From Solibacillus sp040273735 (lineage in GTDB: Bacteria; Bacillota; Bacilli; Bacillales_A; Planococcaceae): a stretch of DNA of 64,000 bases. This document shows positions 26,257-33,653 of the stretch, piece by piece. The stretch spans positions 1 to 64,000 of the forward strand of contig NZ_JBELZM010000005.1 of NCBI RefSeq assembly GCF_040273735.1. Reading direction: 5' to 3'. The notes under the pieces are model-generated. The model was not told where the DNA came from. It did no database searches and saw nothing but the letters and a program-made list of their open reading frames with translations. The position numbers and the translations under genes are program-made. The number at the start of each line of letters is the position of its first letter. Position 1 is the stretch's first letter.

Positions 26257-27201
26257 CTATTTTTTGTTTTCCTCTTTATTTGCTTTTGAACCCCAATATG
26301 TAGCAAGAACCGGTCCTGAAATATTGTGCCAGAAACTGAAGATCGCACTCGGAACGGCTGATACCGGGTCGAAGTGGGCCATCGCTAATTGCGCTCCTAA
26401 ACCTGAGTTCTGCATCCCAACTTCAATCGATATTGCTTTTTGATCATCGTATTTCAGTTTAAATAGTTTCGCTACTAAATATCCTAATAAATATCCTAAA
26501 CCATTATGTAAAATAACAATGGCAAAAATGATTAGTCCTGTTTCTAAAATTTTATCGCGGCTTCCGCTTACTACGGCAGCAACGATCATAACGATTGCGA
26601 CAACCGATACTGTTGGAAGAATATCAACACTTTTTGCAACAAGTGGTTTAAATAAGAACTGTGCAATGATTCCTAAAATAATCGGAATTAACACAACTTT
26701 AATTACTGACATAAACATGGCCATAAATGAAACCGGTAACCATTCGCTTGCTAATAAGTAAATAAGAGCCGGTGTTACAAACGGTGCCAATAATGTTGTA
26801 CATGATGTAATAGTAACAGATAAAGCTGTATTTCCTTTTGCGAGGAATGTCATAACGTTTGATGACGTACCCCCTGGACAACAACCTACTAATATAACCC
26901 CAACCGCAACTTCAGGTGGTAAATTGAAAACTTTGGCTAACGTAAATGCCAGTAACGGCATAATGACAAATTGTGAAACAATCCCAATAATAACGCCTTT
27001 CGGATGTTGAAGAATTAATTTAAAATCATCTAATTTTAAAGTCATCCCCATACCAAACATGACAATCCCTAGTAATATGGTGATGTAACCGCCAATCCAT
27101 GTGAAGTATTCTGGTATCCAAATCGCTAAACCAGCTGCAACGAGTACCCAGATCGCAAATGTATTTCCTGCAAACTTACCTATCTTCTGTAAAACTTCCA
27201 T
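26257..27201 (-). CDS. Bile acid:sodium symporter family (BASS/SBF) transporter
   Basis: A 314-residue membrane protein with nine to ten hydrophobic segments. The family block VGVILVGCCPGGTSSNVMTF followed by LAKGNTALSVTITSC marks the sodium-binding crossover region of BASS proteins, and GMGMTLKLDDF precedes it. It resembles YocS of B. subtilis. BASS carriers move organic anions with sodium; the substrate here is undetermined. Single gene, terminated by the bidirectional hairpin. Confidence 0.85.
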   Translation of the reverse strand: MEVLQKIGKFAGNTFAIWVLVAAGLAIWIPEYFTWIGGYITILLGIVMFGMGMTLKLDDFKLILQHPKGVIIGIVSQFVIMPLLAFTLAKVFNLPPEVAVGVILVGCCPGGTSSNVMTFLAKGNTALSVTITSCTTLLAPFVTPALIYLLASEWLPVSFMAMFMSVIKVVLIPIILGIIAQFLFKPLVAKSVDILPTVSVVAIVMIVAAVVSGSRDKILETGLIIFAIVILHNGLGYLLGYLVAKLFKLKYDDQKAISIEVGMQNSGLGAQLAMAHFDPVSAVPSAIFSFWHNISGPVLATYWGSKANKEENKK

Positions 27202-27360
27202 GATGATGTAACCTCAGCTTTCTATTTAATTCATGTTATTGTAATTTATTAAATTTATAATTGCAATAATTTTCAGAATTTTAAGCAATTTAGTTATTAT
27301 TCTAGTAAATATAGTCTAAAAGTTTCTTGGAAATGAAATAAGCAAACGTCATAAAAAATA

Positions 27361-27387
27361 GGCTGTGCAGTCTTTTGCTGCACAGCC
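27361..27387 (-). terminator. Terminator of the LLM oxidoreductase gene
   Basis: GGCTGTGCAG and CTGCACAGCC form a perfect 10-bp stem; on the minus strand TATTTTTTATG follows. Confidence 0.9.
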
Positions 27388-27402
27388 CGTAAACTAACAT
27401 TC

Positions 27403-28449
27403 TTATCTCTTCTTCAATTTTGCTACTTCTTCACGTACAATTGGTGCAACTTTTGTACCTAACTGTTCGATGGCATGCAGCACTTGGTCATGCGGCATGG
27501 AACCGACTGGCATGTGTAAGAAAAATCTTGAAATGCCGACATGTTCGTAAAGATAGATGATTTTCTTTGCAACCGTATCAACATCGCCTACATAAAGAGC
27601 GCCTTCCAAGCTGCGGGCATCATCAAATGCTTCGCGTGTGTAAGGAGCCCATCCACGCTCACGGCCAAGTTTTGTCATTGCCGCTGCTGTCGAAGGGAAA
27701 AACTGTTCTACTGCAAGTTCTGTTGTATCTGCAATAAAACCGTGTGAATGGGAAGCGACACGCAGCTTTGAAATATCGTGGCCTGCTTTTTTTGCCACAT
27801 CGTAATACAGTTGTACGATGCGTGCAAAATACAGTGGACTGCCGCCGATAATCGCCAATGTTAACGGCAAGCCCAATGTGGCTGCACGGATTGCAGATTG
27901 TGGTGTACCGCCGCTCGCCACCCAAATTGGTAGCTTTTCCTGTACAGGGCGCGGGTAGATTCCGCGCCCTGGAATAGATGGACGGAAATGGCCAGTTGAA
28001 GACACAATTTCATTTTCCTGAAGATTTAATAATAAATCGAGTTTTTCTTCAAAAAGCTCATCATAGTCGTTCAAGTTGTTGCCGAACAGCGGGAACGATT
28101 CAATGAATGAACCGCGGCCAGCCATAATTTCGGCGCGGCCGTTCGATAGTCCGTCAAGGGTTGCGAATTGCTGGAAGACACGTACCGGGTCGTCAGAGGA
28201 GAGCACCGTTACAGCGCTCGTCAGTCGAATTTGTTTTGTTTGCATTGCAGCTGCAGCGAGTACGACGGAAGGAACAGATGCTGCGTAATCTTCGCGGTGA
28301 TGTTCTCCGACACCATACACATCCAATCCTACCGCATCGGCAAGCTTAATTTCTTCGACAATCTGTCGCAGTCGCTCGGCATGACTTACTGTTTCACCTG
28401 TTAAAGCGTCCGGTGTAGTTTCTGCAAAAGTTGAAATACCTATTTCCAT
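27403..28449 (-). CDS. LLM-class flavin-dependent oxidoreductase
   Basis: A 348-residue luciferase-like protein. The start MEIGISTFAETTPDALTGET, AVGLDVYGVGEHHREDYAAS, LTSAVTVLSSDDPVRVFQQF, the flavin-site AEIMAGRGSFIESFPLFG, and PIWVASGGTPQSAIRAA are typical of the putative-oxidoreductase LLM subfamily, which uses FMN or FAD. It is a different subfamily from the monooxygenase at 13758. The natural substrate is unknown. It is a single gene with its own terminator. Confidence 0.85.
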   Translation of the reverse strand: MEIGISTFAETTPDALTGETVSHAERLRQIVEEIKLADAVGLDVYGVGEHHREDYAASVPSVVLAAAAMQTKQIRLTSAVTVLSSDDPVRVFQQFATLDGLSNGRAEIMAGRGSFIESFPLFGNNLNDYDELFEEKLDLLLNLQENEIVSSTGHFRPSIPGRGIYPRPVQEKLPIWVASGGTPQSAIRAATLGLPLTLAIIGGSPLYFARIVQLYYDVAKKAGHDISKLRVASHSHGFIADTTELAVEQFFPSTAAAMTKLGRERGWAPYTREAFDDARSLEGALYVGDVDTVAKKIIYLYEHVGISRFFLHMPVGSMPHDQVLHAIEQLGTKVAPIVREEVAKLKKR

Positions 28450-28534
28450 GTGATGACCTCCAAATAATAAATGGCTCGTTACCTTTTCTTACTATCATTA
28501 CCATACGAATTATTTTAGTGCACATTGGTTGGAA

Positions 28535-28556
28535 ATGAAAGAATTGTATCTTTCAT
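28535..28556 (-). terminator. Hairpin after the ABC-F gene, weak terminator
   Basis: ATGAAAGA and TCTTTCAT pair around a 6-nt loop 15 nt past the ABC-F stop codon. Only a short T-run follows on the minus strand. Confidence 0.5.
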
Positions 28557-28570
28557 AAAGAACTGAGAAA

Positions 28571-30019
28571 TTACTCTTCAACTAATGCGTTATCTTTTAT
28601 ATTTAAAATTCTTGTAGCCACTTGCTTAACAAAATAGTCATCATGAGAAACAAATAGAATAGTGCCGTCATAGGCTTGGATAAACTTTGCCAATGCCTCT
28701 TTTGTAGCCATATCAAGGAAGTTGGTCGGTTCATCAAGCAGGAGAACATTATATTGACCTAAAAACAGCTGACTTAAAAGCAATCGAATCCGTTCACCGC
28801 CGCTTAAAACAGTTATCCGCTTTTGCAGATCATTCTGTTCAAACTGCATTTGATGCAGAACAGTGCGAATGAACGCATCGCTGTATTCGCTTCGCATTTT
28901 TATATAACTCCAAACGGTCTTATCCGGTAAGTTTTGATAAGCAAGCTGTGAAAAATGGCCGATTTTTACTTTCGGCGAAAGATCGATGTTTGGATGCTTT
29001 TCGATAATCGCCTGCAGCAATGTTGATTTTCCGCTGCCGTTCGGACCTGTTATTGCTATTTTATCCTGTAAGCGAACTTGAAATTGACATTGATCCAACA
29101 GTAACTTCTCTCCAATTGCTAAAGTAAGGCCTTGCATCATAATCGGCACTTTATTATGAAGTTCCATTGCTTTCGATTGTTTAAAATGAAGTGGCACATC
29201 TTCTTTAACTTTCTCGACAACAGGTAGCTGTTCAATCCGTTTTTCCATCGCTTTAGCCGAGCGATAAGCCGATTTTTGGCTCGTTCCTTTAGATTTTGTT
29301 TCAAACATACGATTCGCTTTGGCCTTCGTTTCTTTTTTTGACATCTTCTTAGCCTCGGTAATTTTTTCGGCTTTTTTCATTTTTTCAGCAACAGCCTTTT
29401 CCAGGTGTGCCTTTTCACGAACATATTTATCATGGGCAGCTGCTTGCTCCTGTTTTTCCCGTTCTTTTTGCTCTGCATAATCGGAATAATTCCCGCTATA
29501 GATCGAAACATGTCCATCATTTACTTCCCAGATTGTCGTAACGATGCTATCCAGCAAGTTTCGATCATGACTGACTATTACGACTGCTCCGTAGTAATAG
29601 CGGAGTTGCTCCTGCAAAAAACGGATGCCGTCCTGATCTAAATGTGTTGTCGGTTCATCAAGAAGCATAGCCTCGTAGTAATGGCTGAATGCCTGTGATA
29701 ACTTAAACCGCGTTTGTTCACCGCCGCTATGTGGATCGACTGCCTTCATTTTATGGGCAAGCGTGATATCGATATTGTCTTGTATAACGGCAGGGGATGT
29801 TTGCTTAAAATAAAAATAATCGACATGTGCATTTACATTCCCTTGTTGTGGAATGAGCTGACCGGTTAATAATTTCAATAAAGTACTTTTACCTGCACCG
29901 TTTTTACCGACAATCCCAATGCGGTCAAATTGATAAATAGCCAGCTGCGGGATTGTAAGTACATCCTTATCTAAAAATTGTACGTGTATATTTTTCAGTT
30001 CAAAGCTTAAGTTTTCCAT
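28571..30019 (-). CDS. ABC-F ATPase, Msr/Vga-like ribosomal protection type
   Basis: A 482-residue soluble twin-ATPase with no membrane segment. Domain 1: GKNGAGKSTL, SGGEQTR, MLLDEPTTHLD. A charged linker rich in Lys and Glu follows (about 190-275), the region that reaches the ribosomal P site and peptidyl-transferase centre in antibiotic-resistance ABC-Fs. Domain 2: GPNGSGKSTL, LSGGERIR, LLLDEPTNFLD. Length and architecture fit Msr/Vga/VmlR-type resistance proteins rather than housekeeping EttA-like factors. The upstream region holds two leader ORFs and two terminators, strong support for antibiotic-inducible expression. The drug class is not provable from sequence; the RLR leader points to macrolides or ketolides. 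Confidence 0.83.
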   Translation of the reverse strand: MENLSFELKNIHVQFLDKDVLTIPQLAIYQFDRIGIVGKNGAGKSTLLKLLTGQLIPQQGNVNAHVDYFYFKQTSPAVIQDNIDITLAHKMKAVDPHSGGEQTRFKLSQAFSHYYEAMLLDEPTTHLDQDGIRFLQEQLRYYYGAVVIVSHDRNLLDSIVTTIWEVNDGHVSIYSGNYSDYAEQKEREKQEQAAAHDKYVREKAHLEKAVAEKMKKAEKITEAKKMSKKETKAKANRMFETKSKGTSQKSAYRSAKAMEKRIEQLPVVEKVKEDVPLHFKQSKAMELHNKVPIMMQGLTLAIGEKLLLDQCQFQVRLQDKIAITGPNGSGKSTLLQAIIEKHPNIDLSPKVKIGHFSQLAYQNLPDKTVWSYIKMRSEYSDAFIRTVLHQMQFEQNDLQKRITVLSGGERIRLLLSQLFLGQYNVLLLDEPTNFLDMATKEALAKFIQAYDGTILFVSHDDYFVKQVATRILNIKDNALVEE

Positions 30020-30031
30020 TCTTGCTACCTC

Positions 30032-30069
30032 CGAAATATAAAATTTCGTACCGATAGCCTATCGATACG
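30032..30069 (-). promoter_or_regulatory. Two competing hairpins next to the ABC-F ribosome site
   Basis: CGAAAT/ATTTCG (30032-30048) directly abuts GGAGGT (30032-30027), the ABC-F ribosome site. CGTACCGATAG/CTATCGATACG (30047-30069) shares two bases with it, so the two stems are mutually exclusive or stacked. They could modulate translation in addition to the upstream terminators. Confidence 0.45.
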
Positions 30070-30093
30070 AGCGGTCTGTGTAATTCGCCCGTA

Positions 30094-30117
30094 TTAAAAG
30101 AATAGTAGCATCTGCAT
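30094..30117 (-). CDS. Second leader peptide of the ABC-F gene, MQMLLFF
   Basis: ATG 30117 has GGAGGG (30131-30126) 8 nt upstream and encodes MQMLLFF before TAA. It lies after both terminators and 74 nt before the ABC-F start codon. A strong ribosome site on a seven-codon hydrophobic frame is unlikely to be chance. It could control access to the ABC-F ribosome site. Confidence 0.55.
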   Translation of the reverse strand: MQMLLFF

Positions 30118-30157
30118 AGTTTTAGCCCTCCATTTTGTAAATGAGTCTAAAACGCAA

Positions 30158-30185
30158 TAAAAAAGCAGACATATGTATGCCTGCT
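30158..30185 (-). terminator. Second leader terminator of the ABC-F gene
   Basis: AGCAGGCATA and TATGTCTGCT form a stem with a tiny loop; TTTTTTATT follows on the minus strand. It lies between the two leader ORFs. Confidence 0.85.
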
Positions 30186-30252
30186 CCGAAAAAATATAGA
30201 AATCTCCCGTTTAAAGAGGAATCCCTATGATTTCATCGTTTACAAGCATGAC

Positions 30253-30286
30253 AAAAAAGCCCATCACTAATGGGTTTGCTTTTTTA
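30253..30286 (-). terminator. First leader terminator of the ABC-F gene
   Basis: On the minus strand AAAAAAG(CAAA)CCCAT pairs with ATGGGCTTTTTT, with a 5-nt loop. Its 5' arm begins 8 to 9 nt after the stop of leader ORF 1, so a ribosome stalled near the end of that ORF would cover or abut it. Confidence 0.8.
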
Positions 30287-30294
30287 TTGCCAGC

Positions 30295-30318
30295 TTAGCG
30301 TAAACGAATTGAAAACAT
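30295..30318 (-). CDS. First leader peptide of the ABC-F gene, MFSIRLR
   Basis: ATG 30318 has AAGGAGGG (30334-30327) 8 nt upstream and encodes MFSIRLR before TAA. The Arg-Leu-Arg end is the +X+ motif at which macrolide- or ketolide-bound ribosomes are known to stall, as in the ErmD leader MTHSMRLR. It begins roughly 25 nt after the predicted transcription start and is followed at once by terminator 1. This is a standard attenuation layout. Confidence 0.75.
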   Translation of the reverse strand: MFSIRLR

Positions 30319-30350
30319 AGAAAAATCCCTCCTTCTCATAAATTAATGCC

Positions 30351-30379
30351 ATCATAATAGATTTCCGGAAATAAATCAA
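30351..30379 (-). promoter_or_regulatory. Promoter of the ABC-F leader
   Basis: TTGATT (30379-30374), a 17-nt spacer and TATGAT (30356-30351) give a good sigma-A promoter. The start would be near 30344, putting leader ORF 1's ribosome site at about +10. Confidence 0.7.
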
Positions 30380-30493
30380 TACTGGAATTAACTAGGGAAA
30401 GTATAAATATGATTGAAGATTTATAAAAATTCAAATATAATTATATTTATAAAACGGACGTAAGAAGGAATTTTTCTTGGAAGACGTGGTCGA

Positions 30494-31126
30494 ATGAGTT
30501 TATATTTTGCGTATGTCATGATTGGCCTTGCCATTGCAATGCCGGTTGGTGCCATTACAGTCGAAATGACGAAACAGGGTTTGAAAAATGGGTTTATGCA
30601 CGGTTGGGCGGTAGGGCTAGGCGGAATGACAATTGATCTGGCTTTAATCATTGCCTTGTATTTCGGGGTGGCAAAATTTTTATCGCTGGCGTATATTCAG
30701 CTTCCGCTTTGGTTAATTGGAGCCGCTTTTTTATTTGTTTTAGCTATCGATTCAATAAAAAATGCAGATAAAGATATTACGTTAGCTGGTGAGAAAGCAA
30801 ATAAATCTTTTTTATCAACATATCGTAATGGTTTATTAGTTGCTGTTTCACCGGGGAATCTCGTTTTCTGGATTTCTGTATTTGGAGCCGTTTTGGCCGA
30901 CTCTTATGCAGGGAAAGGGGCCAATCAATTTTTGATTGTTGCACTAGGCATTTTATCGGGTATTTTACTGCATGATATTGGTCTTTTAACGATTGTTTCA
31001 CTTACAAGGAAAGTCATGAACCGAGCGATGATTAAATGGACTTCCATTATTGCAGGCTTATTATTATTCGGATTTGGCTGTTACTTTATCTATGAATTTA
31101 TTCATGATTTAAAAGCATTGATTTAA
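30494..31126 (+). CDS. LysE-family membrane exporter
   Basis: A 210-residue protein with six hydrophobic segments. The N-terminal block AMPVGAITVEMTKQGLKNGF and the later VAVSPGNLVFWISVFG, each with a conserved Pro-Gly or Pro-Val-Gly helix break, are LysE/RhtB-family hallmarks. These proteins export amino acids or similar small molecules. ATG 30494 has only a weak ribosome site (GGAAG at about 10 nt). It is divergent from the ABC-F leader. Confidence 0.85.
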   Translation: MSLYFAYVMIGLAIAMPVGAITVEMTKQGLKNGFMHGWAVGLGGMTIDLALIIALYFGVAKFLSLAYIQLPLWLIGAAFLFVLAIDSIKNADKDITLAGEKANKSFLSTYRNGLLVAVSPGNLVFWISVFGAVLADSYAGKGANQFLIVALGILSGILLHDIGLLTIVSLTRKVMNRAMIKWTSIIAGLLLFGFGCYFIYEFIHDLKALI

Positions 31127-31133
31127 CTATTAG

Positions 31134-31175
31134 AACAGGTGATTCCAGAGTACATATGGTTTCGCCTGTTTGTTT
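31134..31175 (+). terminator. Terminator after the LysE-family gene
   Basis: AACAGG...CC pairs with GG...CCTGTT, with internal mismatches, followed by TGTTTTAT. It begins 8 nt past the stop. Confidence 0.65.
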
Positions 31176-31456
31176 TATACTTGACGTATTAGGAAGAGGC
31201 CATGCTGACTGACATATCGCTTTTTGCATAGACATACACTGCTATAAAATTAAAAGTTTTGTGGATGAGGCAACATTTGTGAGGAGAGGACGTTCTATTC
31301 TAAAGAAGAACATACATAATAACGGCATGTTTTCACAATTCTATTGTGAATCGGTTAAAGTTTTTGTATGCTAAGTGAATGTAGAAGTGGACTTTGGAGA
31401 TAAAATCGTGTTTTGTCGATTTTAACTTTGGATATTGCAAATGATTGGAGTTGTTT
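31176..31456 (+). promoter_or_regulatory. Leader region of the DedA gene with two inverted repeats
   Basis: No gene is seen in the 330 bp before the DedA gene. TTCACAAT-TCT-ATTGTGAA (31332-31350) is a perfect 8-bp palindrome and looks like an operator. AAAATCG/CGATTTT (31402-31423) forms a hairpin 33 nt before the start codon. TATAAA near 31244 is a possible -10 element. Confidence 0.4.
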
Positions 31457-32083
31457 TTGTTGTTAGATACAATCATTCTATCAATGATTGAGTTTTTTAA
31501 AGGGTTTGGCTATTTCGGTGTGTTACTTGCACTTTGCTTTGAGTTTATTCCAGCAGAAGTCATATTACCGATGGCCGGGTTTTGGATTGCTCAAGGGGAA
31601 TACAGCTATTGGTTAATGGTGCTTGCCGGAACAGTAGGCGGAACAATCGGACCGTTGACTTTATATGCGGTAGGGCGTTATGGTGGTCGTCCAATCGTCC
31701 TGAAATACGGAAAATTCTTCTTGATTACTGAAAAGCAAGTGAATGCATCGGACAAGTTTTTCGCAAAATATGGTGCGGGTGTCGCATTCTTCGGACGCTT
31801 CATGCCAATCGTCCGTACAGCAATTTCGGTACCATGCGGGATGACTAAAATGAATGTATGGAAATTTACAATCTATACATTTTTAGCAATGTTTCCAATT
31901 ACCGCACTTTATGTTTATTTAGGCATTAAGCTAGGGGAAAACTGGGAGCAGGCAGGAGATCTGTTTAAACAGTACTTGCAGCCGTTTGTCATCATCATCA
32001 TTATTCTGGCAGTAATTTATGCGATTTATAAATACCGCATTAAGTTATTAGAGCGTAAAATGAATTTCCCTAATAAAAAATAA
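31457..32083 (+). CDS. DedA-family membrane protein
   Basis: A protein of about 208 residues with the SNARE-associated/VTT domain. Key blocks are FEFIPAEVILPMAGFWIAQG, GGTIGPLTLYAVGRYGGRPI, and FFGRFMPIVRTAISVPCGMT. The acidic and Arg residues in these blocks are essential in DedA proteins, which act in the cytoplasmic membrane as lipid-carrier (undecaprenyl phosphate or phospholipid) translocases and affect drug and pH tolerance. Start choice is uncertain: TTGGAG (31445-31450) fits TTG 31457 or 31460. Confidence 0.87.
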   Translation: MLLDTIILSMIEFFKGFGYFGVLLALCFEFIPAEVILPMAGFWIAQGEYSYWLMVLAGTVGGTIGPLTLYAVGRYGGRPIVLKYGKFFLITEKQVNASDKFFAKYGAGVAFFGRFMPIVRTAISVPCGMTKMNVWKFTIYTFLAMFPITALYVYLGIKLGENWEQAGDLFKQYLQPFVIIIIILAVIYAIYKYRIKLLERKMNFPNKK

Positions 32084-32087
32084 ATTC

Positions 32088-32122
32088 AAAGGGCAGCCGT
32101 GTTTAACAGGCTGCCCTTTTTA
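32088..32122 (+). terminator. Terminator after the DedA gene
   Basis: AAAGGGCAGCC and GGCTGCCCTTT form an 11-bp perfect stem, followed by a T-run. It may also serve the convergent rgg-like gene. Confidence 0.92.
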
Positions 32123-32134
32123 ATTTGCTCTATA

Positions 32135-32998
32135 TTATTTAACGATTATATTATTTTTTATTTCTTTCTCCAGCATTTTCACTAGTTCTGCTTGTTCTAA
32201 ATGTTGAAGTAGCGTTAACCCCTTCTCAATAAAACCTTCATTCAATCCGTTTAAATTATTTAGACAGACGCCTTTTCTCACATAACAAATCGACAGGTTG
32301 ATAAAAAGCTGCTCCGATTTACATTTACCGATTGCATCATTCAACAGATGGAGTGCGGTTTCAAAGTCTTTTCCTTTTATATTAATAAGCGACAGATTGA
32401 TCAGAAAGTTTATTTTCAACTTATTAATATTTTGAAATCCGTTGTACTTGTCGATATGGCGAAAAGCAAATTCTTTTATTTCGGTTGCAGTAGAAATCGG
32501 AAATACAAATAAAATTGCATTAAGCAAATAAATATCAGCTAAGTACAATGAATTTCGTTGAGAGAGATCCTTCCATAAGGGAGATAACGTTTCAGAAGCC
32601 CGTATAAAATCACTGGATCTTGCCAAAACGAGCATGCCTTCCATTACAGTTCGAATATTCATGATTAAATTGTCATTCGGATTTTGCTGTAAATAAGCTG
32701 TACATTCTTTAATCATTTGGAGCAGGGCATTTTCGGAATTATATGTTTGATTGTAAAACTTTTTCATAATCCTTTGCCGGTCATGCATTTTATAATTGTT
32801 GCTTATGTATTCAAATTCCTCATACGACATTTCAAGCCGCCCCAAAAATTCCTTCAGAATCGAGAATTTAATTTCTCTGTTTTCTCCTTTTTCAAACTTA
32901 GAGTAGTTGCCCTGTGAGCATATTTTTTCACTGACATATTGTTGTGAATAGCCTTTACCAACCCTGATTTCTTTTATAACTTGTCCGTAATTATTCAT
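32135..32998 (-). CDS. Rgg-like (RRNPP family) peptide-responsive transcriptional regulator
   Basis: A 287-residue regulator. The N-terminal XRE-type HTH is YGQVIKEIRVGKGYSQQYVS then QGNYSKFEKGENREIKFSIL. Residues 70-287 are helical repeats without catalytic motifs (for example NKLKINFLINLSLINIKGKD), the TPR-like peptide-sensing domain of Rgg/MutR/PlcR proteins. The length, 287, is that of Rgg proteins. AGGTGAT precedes ATG 32998. The gene is divergent, 83 nt away, from a 19-codon ORF for a hydrophobic peptide, which is the arrangement of Rgg/SHP pairs. It likely switches that promoter on binding re-imported peptide; this is inference. Confidence 0.82.
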   Translation of the reverse strand: MNNYGQVIKEIRVGKGYSQQYVSEKICSQGNYSKFEKGENREIKFSILKEFLGRLEMSYEEFEYISNNYKMHDRQRIMKKFYNQTYNSENALLQMIKECTAYLQQNPNDNLIMNIRTVMEGMLVLARSSDFIRASETLSPLWKDLSQRNSLYLADIYLLNAILFVFPISTATEIKEFAFRHIDKYNGFQNINKLKINFLINLSLINIKGKDFETALHLLNDAIGKCKSEQLFINLSICYVRKGVCLNNLNGLNEGFIEKGLTLLQHLEQAELVKMLEKEIKNNIIVK

Positions 32999-33027
32999 TT
33001 CATCACCTAAATTATTCTTTTAGGCAT

Positions 33028-33058
33028 ATTATACACTTTTAGTAGGATTGTTTGTAAA
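33028..33058 (-). promoter_or_regulatory. Promoter of the Rgg-like gene
   Basis: TATAAT (33033-33028) with preceding TG lies 19 nt from TTTACA (33058-33053). In the opposite direction only a poor promoter is seen for the peptide ORF (TAAAAT at 33055-33060 with no -35). That fits a target requiring an activator. Confidence 0.5.
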
Positions 33059-33081
33059 ATTAATACAAAGGAGGGGACGAA

Positions 33082-33141
33082 ATGGTAAATTTATTAATCA
33101 CAACTTTAGAACTGTGGATTATTGGAACTGGTGGAGGATAA
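33082..33141 (+). CDS. Candidate peptide pheromone precursor (SHP-like), 19 residues
   Basis: ATG 33082 is preceded at 5 nt by AAAGGAGGGG, one of the strongest ribosome sites in the window. The encoded peptide is MVNLLITTLELWIIGTGGG. Short hydrophobic peptides that partner Rgg regulators are 15-30 residues, lie divergent from rgg, and have an acidic residue followed by an aliphatic/aromatic run and terminal glycines. Here E-LWII-GTGGG fits, although the usual N-terminal lysines are missing. It lies 66 nt upstream of the secreted-protein gene. Function is inferred from position and composition only. Confidence 0.65.
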   Translation: MVNLLITTLELWIIGTGGG

Positions 33142-33207
33142 GTTAAGGAATTAGAAGATTCATATATATAGCAATCAGGTTTTGGAATAGGAATAGGGGA
33201 GGAATCA

Positions 33208-33528
33208 ATGATGAAAAAATTTAAATTGTTAAGTTTAAGTTTATTAGCAGCAATTTCTTTAAGTGTATCCATAAATATTTCAAGTATCCAAGCAGCTGAA
33301 AGTTTGACGCCTGAAGTTTCTGAATCATCCGATACACTCTGGTATTCTAAAGAAGTGCCATATACAACGACACAATCAATGTGGGTAACGGTTACTCAAG
33401 ACGGGAAAACGTATTCTGGTTATTTGTATAATCGTGGCTATGCTGTAGGGAAGCCGGGCTATTCCTTCTTTTCAGGTACACTTAAAACAGGACCATATGC
33501 ACCGCTTAGTAACACAGACCAGGAGTAA
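33208..33528 (+). CDS. Small secreted protein, unknown family (possible bacteriocin or signalling factor)
   Basis: A 106-residue precursor with a Lys-rich start (MMKKFK), a hydrophobic core and a likely signal-peptidase site after SIQA. The mature part of about 75 residues has no Cys and is rich in Tyr, Ser, Thr and Gly (SMWVTVTQDGKTYSGYLYNR, PGYSFFSGTLKTGPYAPLSN), suggesting a small beta-sandwich. I recognise no family. AGGGGAGGAA precedes ATG 33208. It lies between the pheromone-like ORF and a dedicated ABC transporter, the usual place for a bacteriocin-like or surface-active product. It has a Sec signal, so the transporter is more likely for immunity or for another substrate. Confidence 0.75.
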   Translation: MMKKFKLLSLSLLAAISLSVSINISSIQAAESLTPEVSESSDTLWYSKEVPYTTTQSMWVTVTQDGKTYSGYLYNRGYAVGKPGYSFFSGTLKTGPYAPLSNTDQE

Positions 33529-33560
33529 TGGATAAAATCTGAACCTAATAATTTTCATAT

Positions 33561-33625
33561 CCTCTTTGAACAGGTTGAGCCATCCGCTTTTTTGGCAAAT
33601 CTGCTCAAAGAGGAATTTATATTTT
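33561..33625 (+). terminator. Hairpin between secreted-protein and ABC transporter genes (leaky terminator)
   Basis: CCTCTTTGA and TCAAAGAGG pair over a 35-nt loop containing an inner GCC/GGC pairing; AATTTATATTTT follows. The large loop and broken T-run suggest partial readthrough, giving more secreted protein than transporter from one promoter. Confidence 0.6.
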
Positions 33626-33653
33626 CAGCATACTATAAGGGTAAGGAGGAGGA

